Part shown: positions 51,658 through 63,358 of the stretch, one piece after another
Position numbering within the stretch: position 1 is the stretch's first letter
Layout: each line of letters begins with the position of its first letter
Source: Prostheceraeus crozeri
Lineage: Eukaryota > Platyhelminthes > Polycladida > Euryleptidae
DNA: 64,000 nt
Direction: 5' to 3'
Assembly (NCBI GenBank): GCA_907163375.1
Contig: CAJQUW010014373.1
Span: forward strand, 1 to 64,000
The notes under the pieces: model-generated
Told to the model about the DNA's origin: nothing
Databases searched by the model: none
Seen by the model: the letters and a program-made list of their open reading frames with translations, nothing else
Program-made: the position numbers and the translations under genes

Positions 51658-52895
51658 ATAGGTTTTCGGAGAGCATGAAGTCTACGAAATTTGCTAAGAA
51701 TAAGGTCATGATGTTCTACACGTACCTACGATGTGCCTTTTGCTGTATACTTCAATTAAAGTTGAACTACTGCTGAACATGATCTGAAAGAACTCTATTT
51801 ACGTTTGAGAACTTATTTTAATGCAGGTACACCATTAAATCTAGATGAATATCTCCTTACTGTGATTTGGGCGAAAATTCGGGGGTGTTGACAATAATAT
51901 GAAACGTACTGTAGGCTATGTAACCATTGCTGAACTGAGAATATTGCAGGTGCGATGCATAGTAATCAATGCCCATAGAAAATTGATCTTTCATATAATT
52001 TACATGTATATGCTGGTTTTGGATAATTTGTAGGTAGGCCTACATTTTAGCTTTGGATTTACGAAGCCGCAGACTGATTTTCGAGGTATTTTCTTTGCAA
52101 CATTGTGTAATTGCATTTCGATTATGCATTCTTCTTTCAGGATGAGCACTCACGAAAGCAATCCTTTCGTATTATGTATGATGTGATATGATGCATGAAA
52201 TCATTAATTTTAAGGAATTTATACGCAAATGAAGCGGACAATTTCGTTTAATACATTTTTACATTTTTCAGCGGCTCTGCTTCTTCAAAGAGTCTCAAAT
52301 TTTCAGTTTACCTTTTAATTACCTAAATTCTAGTTTACTTTGTGATGACATCAAAATCTGTCTTTTAAAATATCACGGCATGATTTTGATCTAGAGGCTT
52401 GATTTCTGCAAATGGATACATTCCTATTATAAAATCTGCAAAATCCATTTTCATGATGACCCAGATCACTTGATGCATTAAATTCCATCAAATAATTTAC
52501 AAATTATAACTTTTCAATAGGATATAATGTGAGTGTGCTTATGAGTCAACAACGAGCAGAGCGAGCATTTTCTGAGCTTTCTTTTGACGTAGGCCTATCA
52601 CTCATCGAAATCGGTGAACAAGGAAAGAAATAATGACATCGCAAAGTTATCAAACATTGATGTGGGTATTGACTGAAAATGTCACGTTCTCATTTATTTC
52701 ATGAAAAATGATAATTTTGTTATCTTCAGAATCCTTGAAATGTGAGAGTAAGAATATGCAAGCTTCATTCAAATCATTTCGAAAGTCCTTTTTATAAATT
52801 CTCTCAACATATTTCTCATTTTTCAACATTTCGAGTTGGCGTGAAATGATCGAATGCGACAGCATTAATTATTCATGTATTTGTTCATCTACGTA
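51658..52895. other. Host-like DNA without recognised genes
   Basis: Nothing recognised. A 71-codon minus-strand frame at 52,650-52,865 has no visible domain. Confidence 0.4.
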
Positions 52896-52920
52896 CCGTA
52901 TTTCTTCTAATAATCGCCCA
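52896..52920. repeat. Left terminal inverted repeat of the pogo-like element
   Basis: CCGTATTTCTTCTAATAATC and the next four bases (GCCC) match the reverse complement of 54,946-54,969. Confidence 0.92.
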
Positions 52921-53334
52921 CCCTCAAATAATCGCCCAACCTCCAATGCGCGCCCCTGTAAATAGCGTCGTATTCGATTATCGCCCAGCCTCTAATAATC
53001 GCCCAACCTCTAATAATCGCCCAGTTTCTAATAACCACTCATTTCAGTCTGCCAACTGATATTAGTTGCGCCTATGCGATAGCTATGGAAGCTACGTCTT
53101 ATGTATGAGCCAGGTAGCCTAGTTTCTTCATATATCGAACTCGCACAACTTTACTGAGATGTTCTGTATCCAGCCATGGACGTCACTTATAGTATGTCAC
53201 TGATCGAGCAGACACCGCAGCAGTGATTGGTCGATATCATTGTTCCCCTCCTTATTGATTTGATAAGATAGCGAATAGATGCCTAAGACTTTGTAACGCA
53301 GAATATTTCATGGCAGTCTAGTTATCACGTCGAG

Positions 53335-54645
53335 ATGGGCAAGTACAAGGTTTACTCACTAAAGTATAAGGCAGCTGCTATTGATTATTTGAAACACCAT
53401 ACGATATCTGACACCGCTAAAGTGTTTAATGTTGATAGGAAACGCATCCGTGAATGGAGGGACAATGAAGAAAACATCAAAGAACAACTACAGAGTGGGA
53501 ACACAGATCGCAAACGCGTTGCTGGTGGTGGAACTAAGAAGAGATCCGAAGAGCTTGAAGAACGACTTCGAAATCGAATTCTCCAACATCGTGAAAGGAG
53601 GATGCATGTTTCCAGTAGGCGTGTGCAGCTGTGGGCCAAGGAAATGACTAATCATCCAGAATTCAAAGCTAGCAATGGATGGCTTGATAAATTCCTGAAG
53701 AGAAACGGATTCTCACATCGTAAAAGGACAACTGTTGCTCAACAAACCCCCAAGGAATGCATTCAGAAATTGGTATCTTACATATGTTATCTCGGGGATG
53801 TAAGAAAACGTGGAAAGTACATTGATGACAATATCTACGTCATGGATGAACTATCTCTTTGGATGGAGTCAGTTTCTGAAACTACTGTCAATTTGAAAGG
53901 TGAGAAATTGGTTCCTATCTTGTCAAGTGGGAAGGAGAAGATGAGACTGACAGTAATATTGTCGGCCAGAGCAAGTGGCAAGAAAGTGAAACCGTTCGTC
54001 ATCATTCCCAGGAAGCGACCCATAAAGGAGTTAGAGGCGATGACAGATCTTCACTTTGGTTATTCCAGTAAGTCTTGGATGAATGACGGAATGACTGAGA
54101 AATATTTGAAAATTGTCATTGGTTCATTTGCATTTGCTCGACGCTGTATCATCTGGGATTCCTTCTCCTGCCACAAATCAAGTGCTGCCAAGAAAGTATT
54201 GAAGCAGATGCGAATGGACGCCATAATTGTACCATCTGGTTGTACCGGGTTGATACAGGCTCCCGACGTATCATGGAACAAATCCTTCAAAGCTAACGTA
54301 CGAAAGGAATATGAGAATTTCATATCCGTCAACGGTGACAATATCCCGAAGCCCTCCTCCTCTACCGTTGCTGGCTGGATTTCTCAAAGTTGGGATTCAA
54401 TCCCCGAAGAGCAGATTGCAAGATCAATGAAACAATGCGGAATCACATTGAAGCCAGATGGATCCGAAGACGAAGTCTTACATTGCTTCCATGTTCTAGG
54501 CAACGAAGAAGGATTGCAGATTCTTCAAAAGAAACGAAGTGAGTACACCTCATGTGATCTTGATGCTACTTGTGATCTCGATGCTTCTAGTACTTACCTC
54601 AGTGATGATTCTATTTCCTATTGTGATTCGGATGAATCTAATTAA
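53335..54645 (+). CDS. Pogo-family transposase (DD35D)
   Basis: A 436-residue transposase. Residues 1-55 form an HTH of the psq/CENP-B type (YKAAAIDYLKHHTISDTAKV..VDRKRIREWR) and about 60-135 a second CENP-B-type HTH (NGWLDKFLKRNGFSHRKRT). The DDE domain (about 150-385) has Asp171 in YVMDELSLW, Asp275 in IIWDSFSCHK and Asp311 in LIQAPDVSWNKSFK, i.e. a spacing of 35 residues between the second and third, as in pogo/Tigger. All three are present. The C-terminus is acidic (SDDSISYCDSDESN), with a small TCDLDA duplication at about 406-418. It acts in the nucleus, binds the terminal/subterminal repeats and cuts at TA. The motif DELS replaces the more usual DETG. Length is in the normal range. A domesticated host gene is unlikely because terminal repeats and TA duplication are intact. 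Confidence 0.93.
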   Translation: MGKYKVYSLKYKAAAIDYLKHHTISDTAKVFNVDRKRIREWRDNEENIKEQLQSGNTDRKRVAGGGTKKRSEELEERLRNRILQHRERRMHVSSRRVQLWAKEMTNHPEFKASNGWLDKFLKRNGFSHRKRTTVAQQTPKECIQKLVSYICYLGDVRKRGKYIDDNIYVMDELSLWMESVSETTVNLKGEKLVPILSSGKEKMRLTVILSARASGKKVKPFVIIPRKRPIKELEAMTDLHFGYSSKSWMNDGMTEKYLKIVIGSFAFARRCIIWDSFSCHKSSAAKKVLKQMRMDAIIVPSGCTGLIQAPDVSWNKSFKANVRKEYENFISVNGDNIPKPSSSTVAGWISQSWDSIPEEQIARSMKQCGITLKPDGSEDEVLHCFHVLGNEEGLQILQKKRSEYTSCDLDATCDLDASSTYLSDDSISYCDSDESN

Positions 54646-54945
54646 GTGAAACAAGAATTCATTTTTGGAATGTCTCGTTTTTTCTTTCTGAGTGAGGGGC
54701 TTTTTATGATTAAATGTCTAGTGTTTACACGCGGTTTCTTTCTATCTAATATACATGTAGGCCTACATAGGTAGGCCTGTATGGGAATATCTTAGCCTGT
54801 TTGCACGTAAATATTTGATTTCACATGAATTGGCATTTTTGGTGCTATTGATATGCAGCTTGACAGAGTAATCGCCCACCCTCTAATAATCGCCCAACCT
54901 CTATTAATCGCCCATGTACATAGCGTCGAATTCGATAATCGCCCT

Positions 54946-54969
54946 GGGCGATTATTAGAAGAAATACGG
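54946..54969. repeat. Right terminal inverted repeat of the pogo-like element
   Basis: GGGCGATTATTAGAAGAAAT followed by ACGG, the exact complement of the left end, with TA directly after. Confidence 0.92.
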
Positions 54970-54971
54970 TA

Positions 54972-56216
54972 TATGGTAAAGCCCAGAAGTTTGAGTGTTT
55001 TTTTGGAGTCGTTCTTGTCTTTTGCATTTTGTGGCCAAGATATAGGTCTATTGTCAATATTCTACACACCATTCAATTGGTCTTCGTCTGCTGTAATAGA
55101 AAATGCCTTTCAGTTTAAGTTTCACGCAAGATTTTTGGCATAAAAATTCATTTGAAATTCAAAGACCTAATTTTTGCATGTTCACGCGAAAAATACATTT
55201 TTTGCAGTGCTGTAGCGCAAAGAAATGCAGCATGCATCTAAGCGGACTTTGCCTCAAGGAGCCCCTAGCACCCTTGAATCAAAGAAATATCAAGAGTTGA
55301 CACATCAAACTCATTGAAATCAGAGCTAGGTCGACATATATAGCTGTCCACAACTTTTTCCGTCATCACATCGGCGCATCAGCGTCATCACATCGACGCC
55401 ATCATATCACAAACTCGACTACAGATCTCCTACAGTAATTAGATTGTGGTTTAACACACACAATGTATCTTATTAATAACTATCAGGAGCAAAAGAAATC
55501 AAATTTTCGAGAATTTTTTTAATGAACAAAAACGGGCCTACTTTTGCTGGATTTTACCTTTTCCATGAAATCAGGATTCTGATTTTTGAAGTAAATTCTA
55601 CATTCTGCTGCAGCATGTTCTGCATTGCATTAACAAGTTACATTCTCGCATTCTGATTACTGCATAGGATAATTCTACATCATGGAAGCAATTTCCATCT
55701 GAAGAATATATAAGTATAAGATACAGTTATTAGAACAGATTTTGAGATAAACGAATATCGAGCTTAAATTCAAATGAAGGTTTCCCTTGCACTACTATTC
55801 ATGGAAAACATCAATAGCACACAATAGCAATACCAAGGTTTTGTAAAAGAAAATATGAAAAATTATTGGCAAACAAACTGTGGTTCCGATTTGTAGATAT
55901 CATTAGCAGAATTAGACTGATAATGTGATAATGAAGGGTGACTAAAAAAAGTAATTCTTTGTAACGTACAAACTCTGATTTTATATTGCGTTTTGTGTGA
56001 AGCACTATGTATCATAAGAATTGTCAGGATATGCGGTTACCAAATATGACAGTCAATTTTTCAAATGATCTTAATATAGGTAGTATATAATTAACAGTAT
56101 CATATGCATTTTTTTCTCAAAAACATCAAGAAAAATAAACTGAAATTTTTCCAAAAGTCGTCTGTATTCTACAAACCGTGTGGAATATAATTAGCTCTAC
56201 GAACCCGACCATGGTT
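54972..56216. other. Host-like DNA without recognised genes
   Basis: At about 55,366-55,410 a short CATCACATCGGCG/CATCACATCGACG duplication occurs. Nothing else is recognised. Confidence 0.4.
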
Positions 56217-56589
56217 CACTAGGTGACATGCCAAGCTAAATTACGCGTAATTCACACGTAAACTACGGGTAATTACACATGAACCTAAATATCCATGGTA
56301 GCGCGCGATATTACTGCATCATATGTCGGCAGTCCTGTTATATAGACTTTACGTCTCATGTGTCTGTATGTATCGGAGGATAAACAAAGTGATAGGACCT
56401 AAATTTCATGCTCATGGCAGACAGAACATGCTGAGCGGTTCATCGATGCTTCAAGCATCATATCACGTGATCGCTGACTCTTAATGCAGCGCGTAAGTAC
56501 GCGCACAGAAGTATAAACTGTCCTTAACCACGAATATTTGAGGTGCTCCGTTATTACGCGTCAATTACGCATGGCAATGCCACCTAGTG
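56217..56589. mobile_element. TA-type MITE, copy 2
   Basis: Ends CACTAGGTGACATGCCAAGC and GGCAATGCCACCTAGTG; internally TATATAGACTTTACGTCTCA and GTGATAGGACCT are shared with copy 1 at 26,842. It is shorter and has extra AATTACGCGTAATT-type palindromes near its ends. TA is not kept at both sides. Confidence 0.82.
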
Positions 56590-57858
56590 CTATGTGTCAG
56601 TTAAATGACATTATTCCAGCTGTTTAATGTGGCAACCATCGCTCTGATGCTGGCAGACAAGAAGATGACGACGAAAACTCAACATCACTTTTGAGAGGAA
56701 ACCATCAGTGTAGTTAACAATCTGAGCAATCCGCTAAATTTTCTTCTTGAGATCATTGGTATTTCATGGTATTGTATTAGAAGAATGCCACAGGGGCCAT
56801 ATCACCCCAATATATGTGTGATATAGGTAAATCAAAGTGCTGCTGCAATGGTCCAGGAATGGGATGACTTAGTAAACACATTTCATTCACTGTGTCGTGT
56901 CCACAGAAATAAATCGCCTAGTCTTGAGAAAAATCAATTTTCTATTAACCATCGTGCAGTAGTCTGCGTTCTGACGAACCTGAAGATTGACACATTAAGC
57001 AAACACAATCAATAAATTTTCATCGTGAGGCGTCGAGTGGTGCGAATAATATCTCTATTTGACAAATTTGTCACAGTGTCAAGGTGGAAAATTGAGTCAA
57101 ATGCATACACTTTTCATTTAACAGATGTCTCAATCTAACGGTCCACGGACAAAAAATATGCCCATATCAATTTCTATCACTTGCTACCATCGTATGCAAT
57201 GACTGTGATGGGAATATGTCCGCTCTCGACTAACACACAGACAGAAAAAAGAGAATCATTCTCTGTGGTCGTCTCAACTTAAGCGGATACCAAATGCACT
57301 AATTTAATCATTTAACGAATCTCTAAGCATAATAAACATATTTCGTTCAATTTGAAGACTTCATGGGAATGTCTGATTAATTCTACGTCTAATGCAATGG
57401 TGTAACAAAATGACATTATTTCTTCAAAGACGAGGTGACTGGAAATCTACATTCACTAAACGACTCTCGGAGGATTTGACAGAATCTCATCCTCTCATCT
57501 ACAAATAATTTTGTTATTTATCGTCAGATAAGAGATGGAGAGGAATCTATGGCGAAATAAGTAAATAAGTTTCACGCAAAGAATAAGGAAGAAATACGAA
57601 GGAATATACTGTAGCTCAAGTTTTTAATCTGAGACATGTTGAAATCGATTAAATAACTCTAATTTGGTTATGTGAGCCTGTGTCTCCTAAAAATCCAGCC
57701 GATTCCATTTCCGAGTCTCAAAATTGGCTCTGCAGACTGCAGTGCACTTTTGCCTACATGTAGGCATTTTTCTACACGTTTTTTCAATTACATATTTTCC
57801 TTTTACTAAATACTTTTAATGCACACGAAAGCAATTGTGAAGTGAAAATACAATAGTT
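56590..57858. other. Host-like DNA without recognised genes
   Basis: Nothing recognised by eye. Confidence 0.4.
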
Positions 57859-60453
57859 GAGTTCATGTCCGGTGTAAGTGTAGGTGTCAGTGTTTACTCC
57901 GTTTACCCGAACCCAGAGTTAACCCCGGAGTTAACTCCAGCGTCGGTGTTAACTCCGGGGTTAAACCGGTTATGCTTGAACGAACGACATTTGGCAGCGC
58001 TTTCATAAAATCGAAATTTTTATTCAGTCACCCCGAAAGTAGACTGAAATCAGACAAATTCCATCAGAAAACAAAAGACAAATGATTTGGGTGCATTTTT
58101 CATCATTTTCATTACGATTCCGCGGATAAAGCTGAACAAACGAAGGATGTTAAAGCAAGAGTATCGTTCATGCAGTTTAGTAAAGGAAAGATTAGTAATT
58201 TTTTAGACGGACGAGCTTGAAGAGCTGTGTATCTTTCTAAATTTTTACTGCCAATTTGTTAAATTTCTCCGACTGTTCCCTTGCATGCCAATGCTGAGAT
58301 GTCATTTCGAGGAAGGCCCTCTTACGTGGGACATCTGCATGCAACGATATAGTTTCGGTTAATTGTGTCAACGACTGTGCGATTGATCCCAATGTTGTCG
58401 CTGAAAAGGCTCAAAGAAGAGGAAATGCATTGAATCGGTGATTCCAATTTGTGCCCTGTCCTTTGAGAGCACTGGAGCTATGACGGAGATACACGTAGGA
58501 AAACGGACGAAAGTCGCCATACCATGTGACTCTTTCTAAGACTGCGTTGCCAGCGCCCACTTGAATGCCACCGTCCTCATGGGCGCTGTTTTCTGTGTAT
58601 CTTGTTGCTTCTTATGCGATTAATGATTGATTTTTAATGTCATTGTAATTTTGATTCGCATATCTGTATCGAGCGATATTTGTTAATAATACAATTGAAA
58701 TTAACAATACAATATAAATACAATTGACTGAAACGCCATTTTATTCATCTTTTCACTATTTGCTATAAAAATTACGATGTATCAAAGGAAAATGCAGAAG
58801 TACAGAATGTGCATAAGGCACATGCGGAATCATGCAGCTATCTTGTTGGAGGTACAGACTTGCATTAAAGCCTAAAAGTCTACTTGCATCCGATAATACA
58901 ATATGGTCACGATATATCGAAGTTGATGAACATTATGGTTGAGCAAAGTTGTCAATTTCTTATATAGTGGATCATGTGAGGAAGGACCAGTATCTGAGGA
59001 CAATGATGAATTAAATAGGCCTAATCCGCTTTCCAAATGCCTTAATGTAAATACCGGTATAAATACTGGTATGTCATTCAGCTTACTCGTCTTGGAAAAC
59101 AGGTAATTTTATAATTGTAAATGGGATAAATATCAACTAAGTAAAAATCATAGACAGCGGATATCAGCACTGAGGTCTACAAAATATTCAATGTAAAATC
59201 AAGGGATAATCAACCAAGTTGCTGATGACGTGTGCGCGGTGACACCATCTTCATGCGAGCATATGGCAGTCAATCTCCAAGCTACAGTTTTAAGATGACA
59301 CGTGCCACACCGATGCATTTGAAATGAATGTACGATTGTACGTATACTGGCTCCCCCACGCGCGGTTCGTACACTTCTAGAAGACTGAATTAGGTTTGCA
59401 ATCATTGTCATCGCATAACTTCACTCAGCTTTATTCTATCTTTGGCTAAATAAAGCAAATATACCATAGCTTCGGTTGAATTCGCTAAAAAAATTTCGTA
59501 TGTAGCTGATAGCTAACTCAGGAGCAACCGGCTCCGGGCACAAGTGCCGGTAGGACCCCTACGCAGGTGGGCAGGATCGAGTAGGTCAACACGAGATTCA
59601 GTTTCGGATACAGGGCGGGGTGCACGAAGATATGTACATTTAGACAGCATTATGAATGAGCTGATGCGACGAGTATAGACAGGCCTACACAAAGACAATG
59701 GACAGGTGGACGGACCTATTTCTAGTTTTTTGCAACTCGAGCTCCTTGATTGCCCGCAGCATTTCTCATAGAATCAAGGCTTGAAGTTTCCGATTTCATC
59801 ATTTCAGATAAGAAAATTAGCAAGGGTTCAGGTAATTAATTAGAAATTATGTCACGCACAAGTACGATTCAAAAATGTACAAAGTTTCTTTATTATTGAG
59901 AGTTCTTTCCATAGAACAGGAGCGAAAATCGCAATTCATTGATTCACCATGCACAATTTCCATGAAAAAAGCAATATTCAATGATATTTTGGTGGTTGTG
60001 AAATATGATCTGATAGCGCTTTATAATTTCATTATGTTGACATACATCTTTGTTGTGCAACCAATGGAAAAATTTCATCAATATGCAGAACTTAACACTT
60101 TACACTTTACACCGGACATGAACTCGACAAGGAGTTATCCTCTAAGGGTTGTCTTTTGCATGGTCCGAGTTATCTATGTAGCAGTAGGATTTGATGTTGG
60201 AAATGTGTATTTTCATATAATTCGGTAAATGACTTAAATTTTAAGATTTTTATCCCGTTGTGAAATTCAGCTGCTATCGCATACTTTGCATTTGAAAAAG
60301 AGTTCGATTCCTTTAGTTCAGGTTAACTCTACACCGGGAGTTTACTCCGCTGTAAGTGTTTACTCGACCTGAGTTCATGTTCGGTGTTAGGGTAACACCT
60401 ACACTTACACCGGAGTAAACTCTAACACTTACACTTACACCGAATGTGAACTC
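57859..60453. mobile_element. Long non-autonomous element with GTGTAAGTGTAGGTGT ends
   Basis: Imperfect ~43-bp inverted ends (GAGTTCATGTCCGGTGTAAG at the left, its near-complement at 60,409-60,453). Both ends are rich in GTGTAAGTGT/TTTACTCCG subrepeats, and the left one adds a perfect 15-bp hairpin (AACCCCGGAGTTAAC with its complement, 57,921-57,962). A further partial right-end copy lies at about 60,090-60,130. The interior has no long frame, only a possible exon remnant (58,237-58,400). Confidence 0.6.
58237..58400 (-). pseudogene. Possible last exon of a transposon-encoded DNA-binding protein
   Basis: A minus-strand frame begins right after a pyrimidine-rich stretch ending in TTTTCAG (a plausible 3' splice site) and reads ATTLGSIAQSLTQLTETISL and then QHWHAREQSEKFNKLAV to a TAG at 58,237-58,239. 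The style resembles the C-terminal end of Myb/SANT-type proteins carried by Harbinger and related transposons. No upstream exon was found, so this is a weak call. Confidence 0.2.
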
Positions 60454-62443
60454 ACATAATGAAATGTATTTGTTGCAAATTTCAGAGAATTTGGAAGAAT
60501 ACTTTACAAGCTGTCCTTTTTCAAAATCACACTTTTTAAATTTGTCTGTGAAAAAATCACAAAATGGACGTTTTGCTGTTTTGTGCAAAACAACATAAAT
60601 GAGTGGGTGACTTTTCCATGCCGGTGTAATTTGGCGCATACATGAAAAAACATGCAATATCTACAGAAGCCACTATGATTTGTAGTCATGGTGTTAATTT
60701 CTATCGGATGAAAAGCGCCTACATCTACGCATCTTTCTTAAATTTGGTATACGTAGATGTGTAAACGTAAATATTTAGTTGATGATTTTTACAAATAAAG
60801 CAAGTAAATACGATGGCAATCAATTGTACATACACCTACACTTCCATCTTAATTATCATCAAGGCTTACGTATTTCAGCGATCAAGCAACACTTTTTGAT
60901 TTTTGTTGTTGCAACAGTTTTTGAATTACTAGATATCTGTGTCTGTTAACGAACCGATGAGGTGATTTTCGCATTGAAAATTAGTAATACATGATGCGAT
61001 AATGTGATTAGAGCTGTAAATTTCTAAGTGTAGCATTTGCTCTTCTGAATTATGCTGAGTTCAAGGTTAGCAAGCAAAAACACCAACATGTAGGTAATTT
61101 TTTTCTGAGGCAACTTGGGATTATATTTTTATTATCATTGTCCTCGTATGATATTTTTCTGTGATACATCTGTGTGTGATACGAACACATGTTTGTTTAG
61201 AAAGCGAACTCCTATTGTTTTTGTTGTTAATGCCTCGGAGTGTTCCAGAAGAAATATTTCTAATCCTGATAATCCTAATATCCCATATAATGATTTCCAT
61301 CTGGTTAAATAATGAAAACCAAACTCAATCGATATGCAGTTTCATATTCTGACAAATTCAACATTAAAAAGACTATCTTAAGACGGACAATATTCTAAGT
61401 AGTTCATACATACATCAGGTAATATCATACAAATAAATGAAAACATTTGAAGCGCCGTAAGAATATGTTTGACTGCAAAGAAGATATGTATTTGAGGACG
61501 CCGGCGTCCGTGAAGTCAACCTTGTGATGTGATCATACAAAAGTTCATGACGCTAAATGTCTGGAATAATATCTGATCGTGTCTTCTCACCGACCAATGA
61601 TAGAAATATTGCAAACATTAAGAAGTCGTTCAAATTCAGGCCAACTGCGCGCTTCCACCAAGTCCTAATTTGTTAACGAGATTCGCCTGATTAAGTTTGC
61701 GATCAAACGAGTCAATTTGGTAAGCCTTGCGTATTTCTTCTCGAAGTCTTTCAGCTGCATATGCCGTCTCCCGAGTCTGTAGTGAAAGAAATGAGATTGA
61801 AAGTTCATGATGAATAATAAGTCCCTTGAATAGTATTTTGTTCAAGCTTCATGAGGGATTTTTCCTTCTGATATTTCATCAATCACTTTTTCAGAATCAT
61901 TAATTGAAAGTTGGAAATACAAATATTTGCATCAGGAGAAATTTCTTAACAACTGATATCAAAGATAAATTGAGTTATTTCAATCATTTCATCGTACTCA
62001 ATGCTAAAGAGTAAAAAGTACAACTTTACATGATGATGAGAAATGTTGCAGCCTTCTATAGACGCTGTCTGCCGAATGGTCGCAGCTTGTATGAGGTGTA
62101 GATAATCAACGATGGTCCGCGGGGATGTTAATGTGGTGAGTTTTATAGTCTCAGGCCCATTCCATCCCACGGGTCCAAGACTTTAAACATTCTCAACAGC
62201 CTGTGTCAGCTTTCCATGCATGTTCGTTCATAGTCCGAGTAAAAACTGTCAAGATAATAATTCAACATAGAAATCATCCGCAACCCTTTTGTTAAACTGT
62301 TGAAAAATGCATGCCGGTACATACAGTGTCCAACCTACGAGGAGTAACATAAGACAGTCTATCTAGAGACTGTTTAACTCAAGCGAACTTCGCAAAACTT
62401 AAAATACAGATTTTTTGAGTGGGCCTTGACTGGTCACTTTATT
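60454..62443. other. Host-like DNA without recognised genes
   Basis: Nothing recognised by eye. Confidence 0.4.
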
Positions 62444-62512
62444 GTGGTTTTGGGAGAAGTCAAGTTGATTAAATTTCTATCGGCTCGATATATTTCAATA
62501 GCTCAGCGCTAT

Positions 62513-63190
62513 TCAGGAGCAAAGCATTCTCGTCACTAAAGGGACACATTCTCCTCCGATGGTTTTGCGTGCCTTGTCGATCAACCAACTCAATCCATCA
62601 TCGATCTTGTGTTCTCTCGCACTTTTCTCCCATTCAAATGTTTGACCCTGGTCTATCTGATCATAGGTTTCTGAAAAGTAACTAGCAAAAACGTTTTCCT
62701 CCGTTTTGAATGGTATAGTTGCAAAAAGTACAATTGGAATGTTCTTCGAAGTAAGCGCGAATTGAACTGGTGTGATAAAGGGAAATCAGTCGCTATTCCG
62801 CACAGTTATGGCGTTTCTTAAACCGTCCTTGGCCGTGATCGCTCTGCAGACAGTGATCTCTTCACTGCAAATGACTTTCAAACATTCTTCTCACAGAAGA
62901 TCGCAACAGCACATTCTCAAATGTTCCAGTCATTTACCGCCTAGCTGAATTTGGGCCTGTTACTCCAACTGCAGTAGCATATCATTCAATATTTGCCTAA
63001 TGAACAGCCATCCCATGATCCGATGCCTGTAAAGCACTTGAAGAACTGCATTGACCTACTTTCTCCTTTTTTGTGCTTCGTGAATTCCTCAATTACACAA
63101 GGAATATTTCCACCTGATCTTGCAACATCATGCGCTACACCTGTCCTGAAGAAGCCCTGTACAGCCGATAACTGACTATCCTCCTACCGC
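62513..63190 (+). mobile_element. LINE relic (endonuclease to reverse transcriptase junction)
   Basis: PTQSIIDLVFSRTF (about 62,588-62,628) is the end of an apurinic-type endonuclease; FTANDFQTFFSQKIATAHS (about 62,862-62,920) and LPNEQPSHDPMPVKHLKNCI, then FPPDLATSCATPVLKKP and SSYRPI (about 62,990-63,190) are the classic spacer and start of reverse transcriptase in CR1/L2-type LINEs. It stops abruptly just after RPI. Several breaks. Confidence 0.82.
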
Positions 63191-63198
63191 CCAATTAA

Positions 63199-63261
63199 AG
63201 GATTACAAGAACTTTATGAAAGAATTATATGATTTTTTATTTCATAAAGCTCTTGTAATCC
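63199..63261. repeat. Short near-perfect hairpin
   Basis: 22-bp arms GGATTACAAGAACTTTATGA.. (63,199-63,220) and its complement (63,240-63,261) with one mismatch and a 19-nt AT loop. It begins where the LINE fragment stops. Confidence 0.85.
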
Positions 63262-63358
63262 CTCGCTCAAGAAGACAATATTGAATATTATATCGCTGAC
63301 CTACTGAAATATATCGAGCTGATGTAAATCTAATTAACTTGACTTCTCCCAAAACCAC

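Larger units (their letters stand above)
52896..54969 (+). mobile_element. Complete pogo/Tigger-like DNA transposon
   Basis: 2,074 bp. The ends are inverted, starting CCGTATTTCTTCTAATAATC and ending with its complement, and TA flanks both sides (52,894-52,895 and 54,970-54,971), as for pogo/Tc1-type integration. Just inside lie arrays of TAATCGCCCAACCTC; a ~76-bp subterminal segment is present as a direct repeat at both ends (52,911-52,986 and 54,869-54,944). The single gene is uninterrupted. All visible structural parts for mobility are present, so this is the best candidate in the window for a recently active transposon. Confidence 0.93.
62444..63358. repeat. Inverted repeat pair enclosing a LINE fragment
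   Basis: GTGGTTTTGGGAGAAGTCAAG and the next ~45 bp (62,444-62,512) recur inverted at about 63,288-63,358 (GACTTCTCCCAAAACCAC). The CTCGATATATTTCA landmark is in both. Between them lies the LINE fragment at 62,513-63,190. It may be a fold-back element or two copies of a repeat that happen to flank the fragment. Confidence 0.7.

Noticed and set aside
53385-54341. Minus-strand frames within the pogo-like gene
   Set aside because: Antisense shadows of the transposase gene.
59199-59698. Two Arg/Thr-rich minus-strand frames
   Set aside because: No domain, start context or conservation evidence; likely chance.
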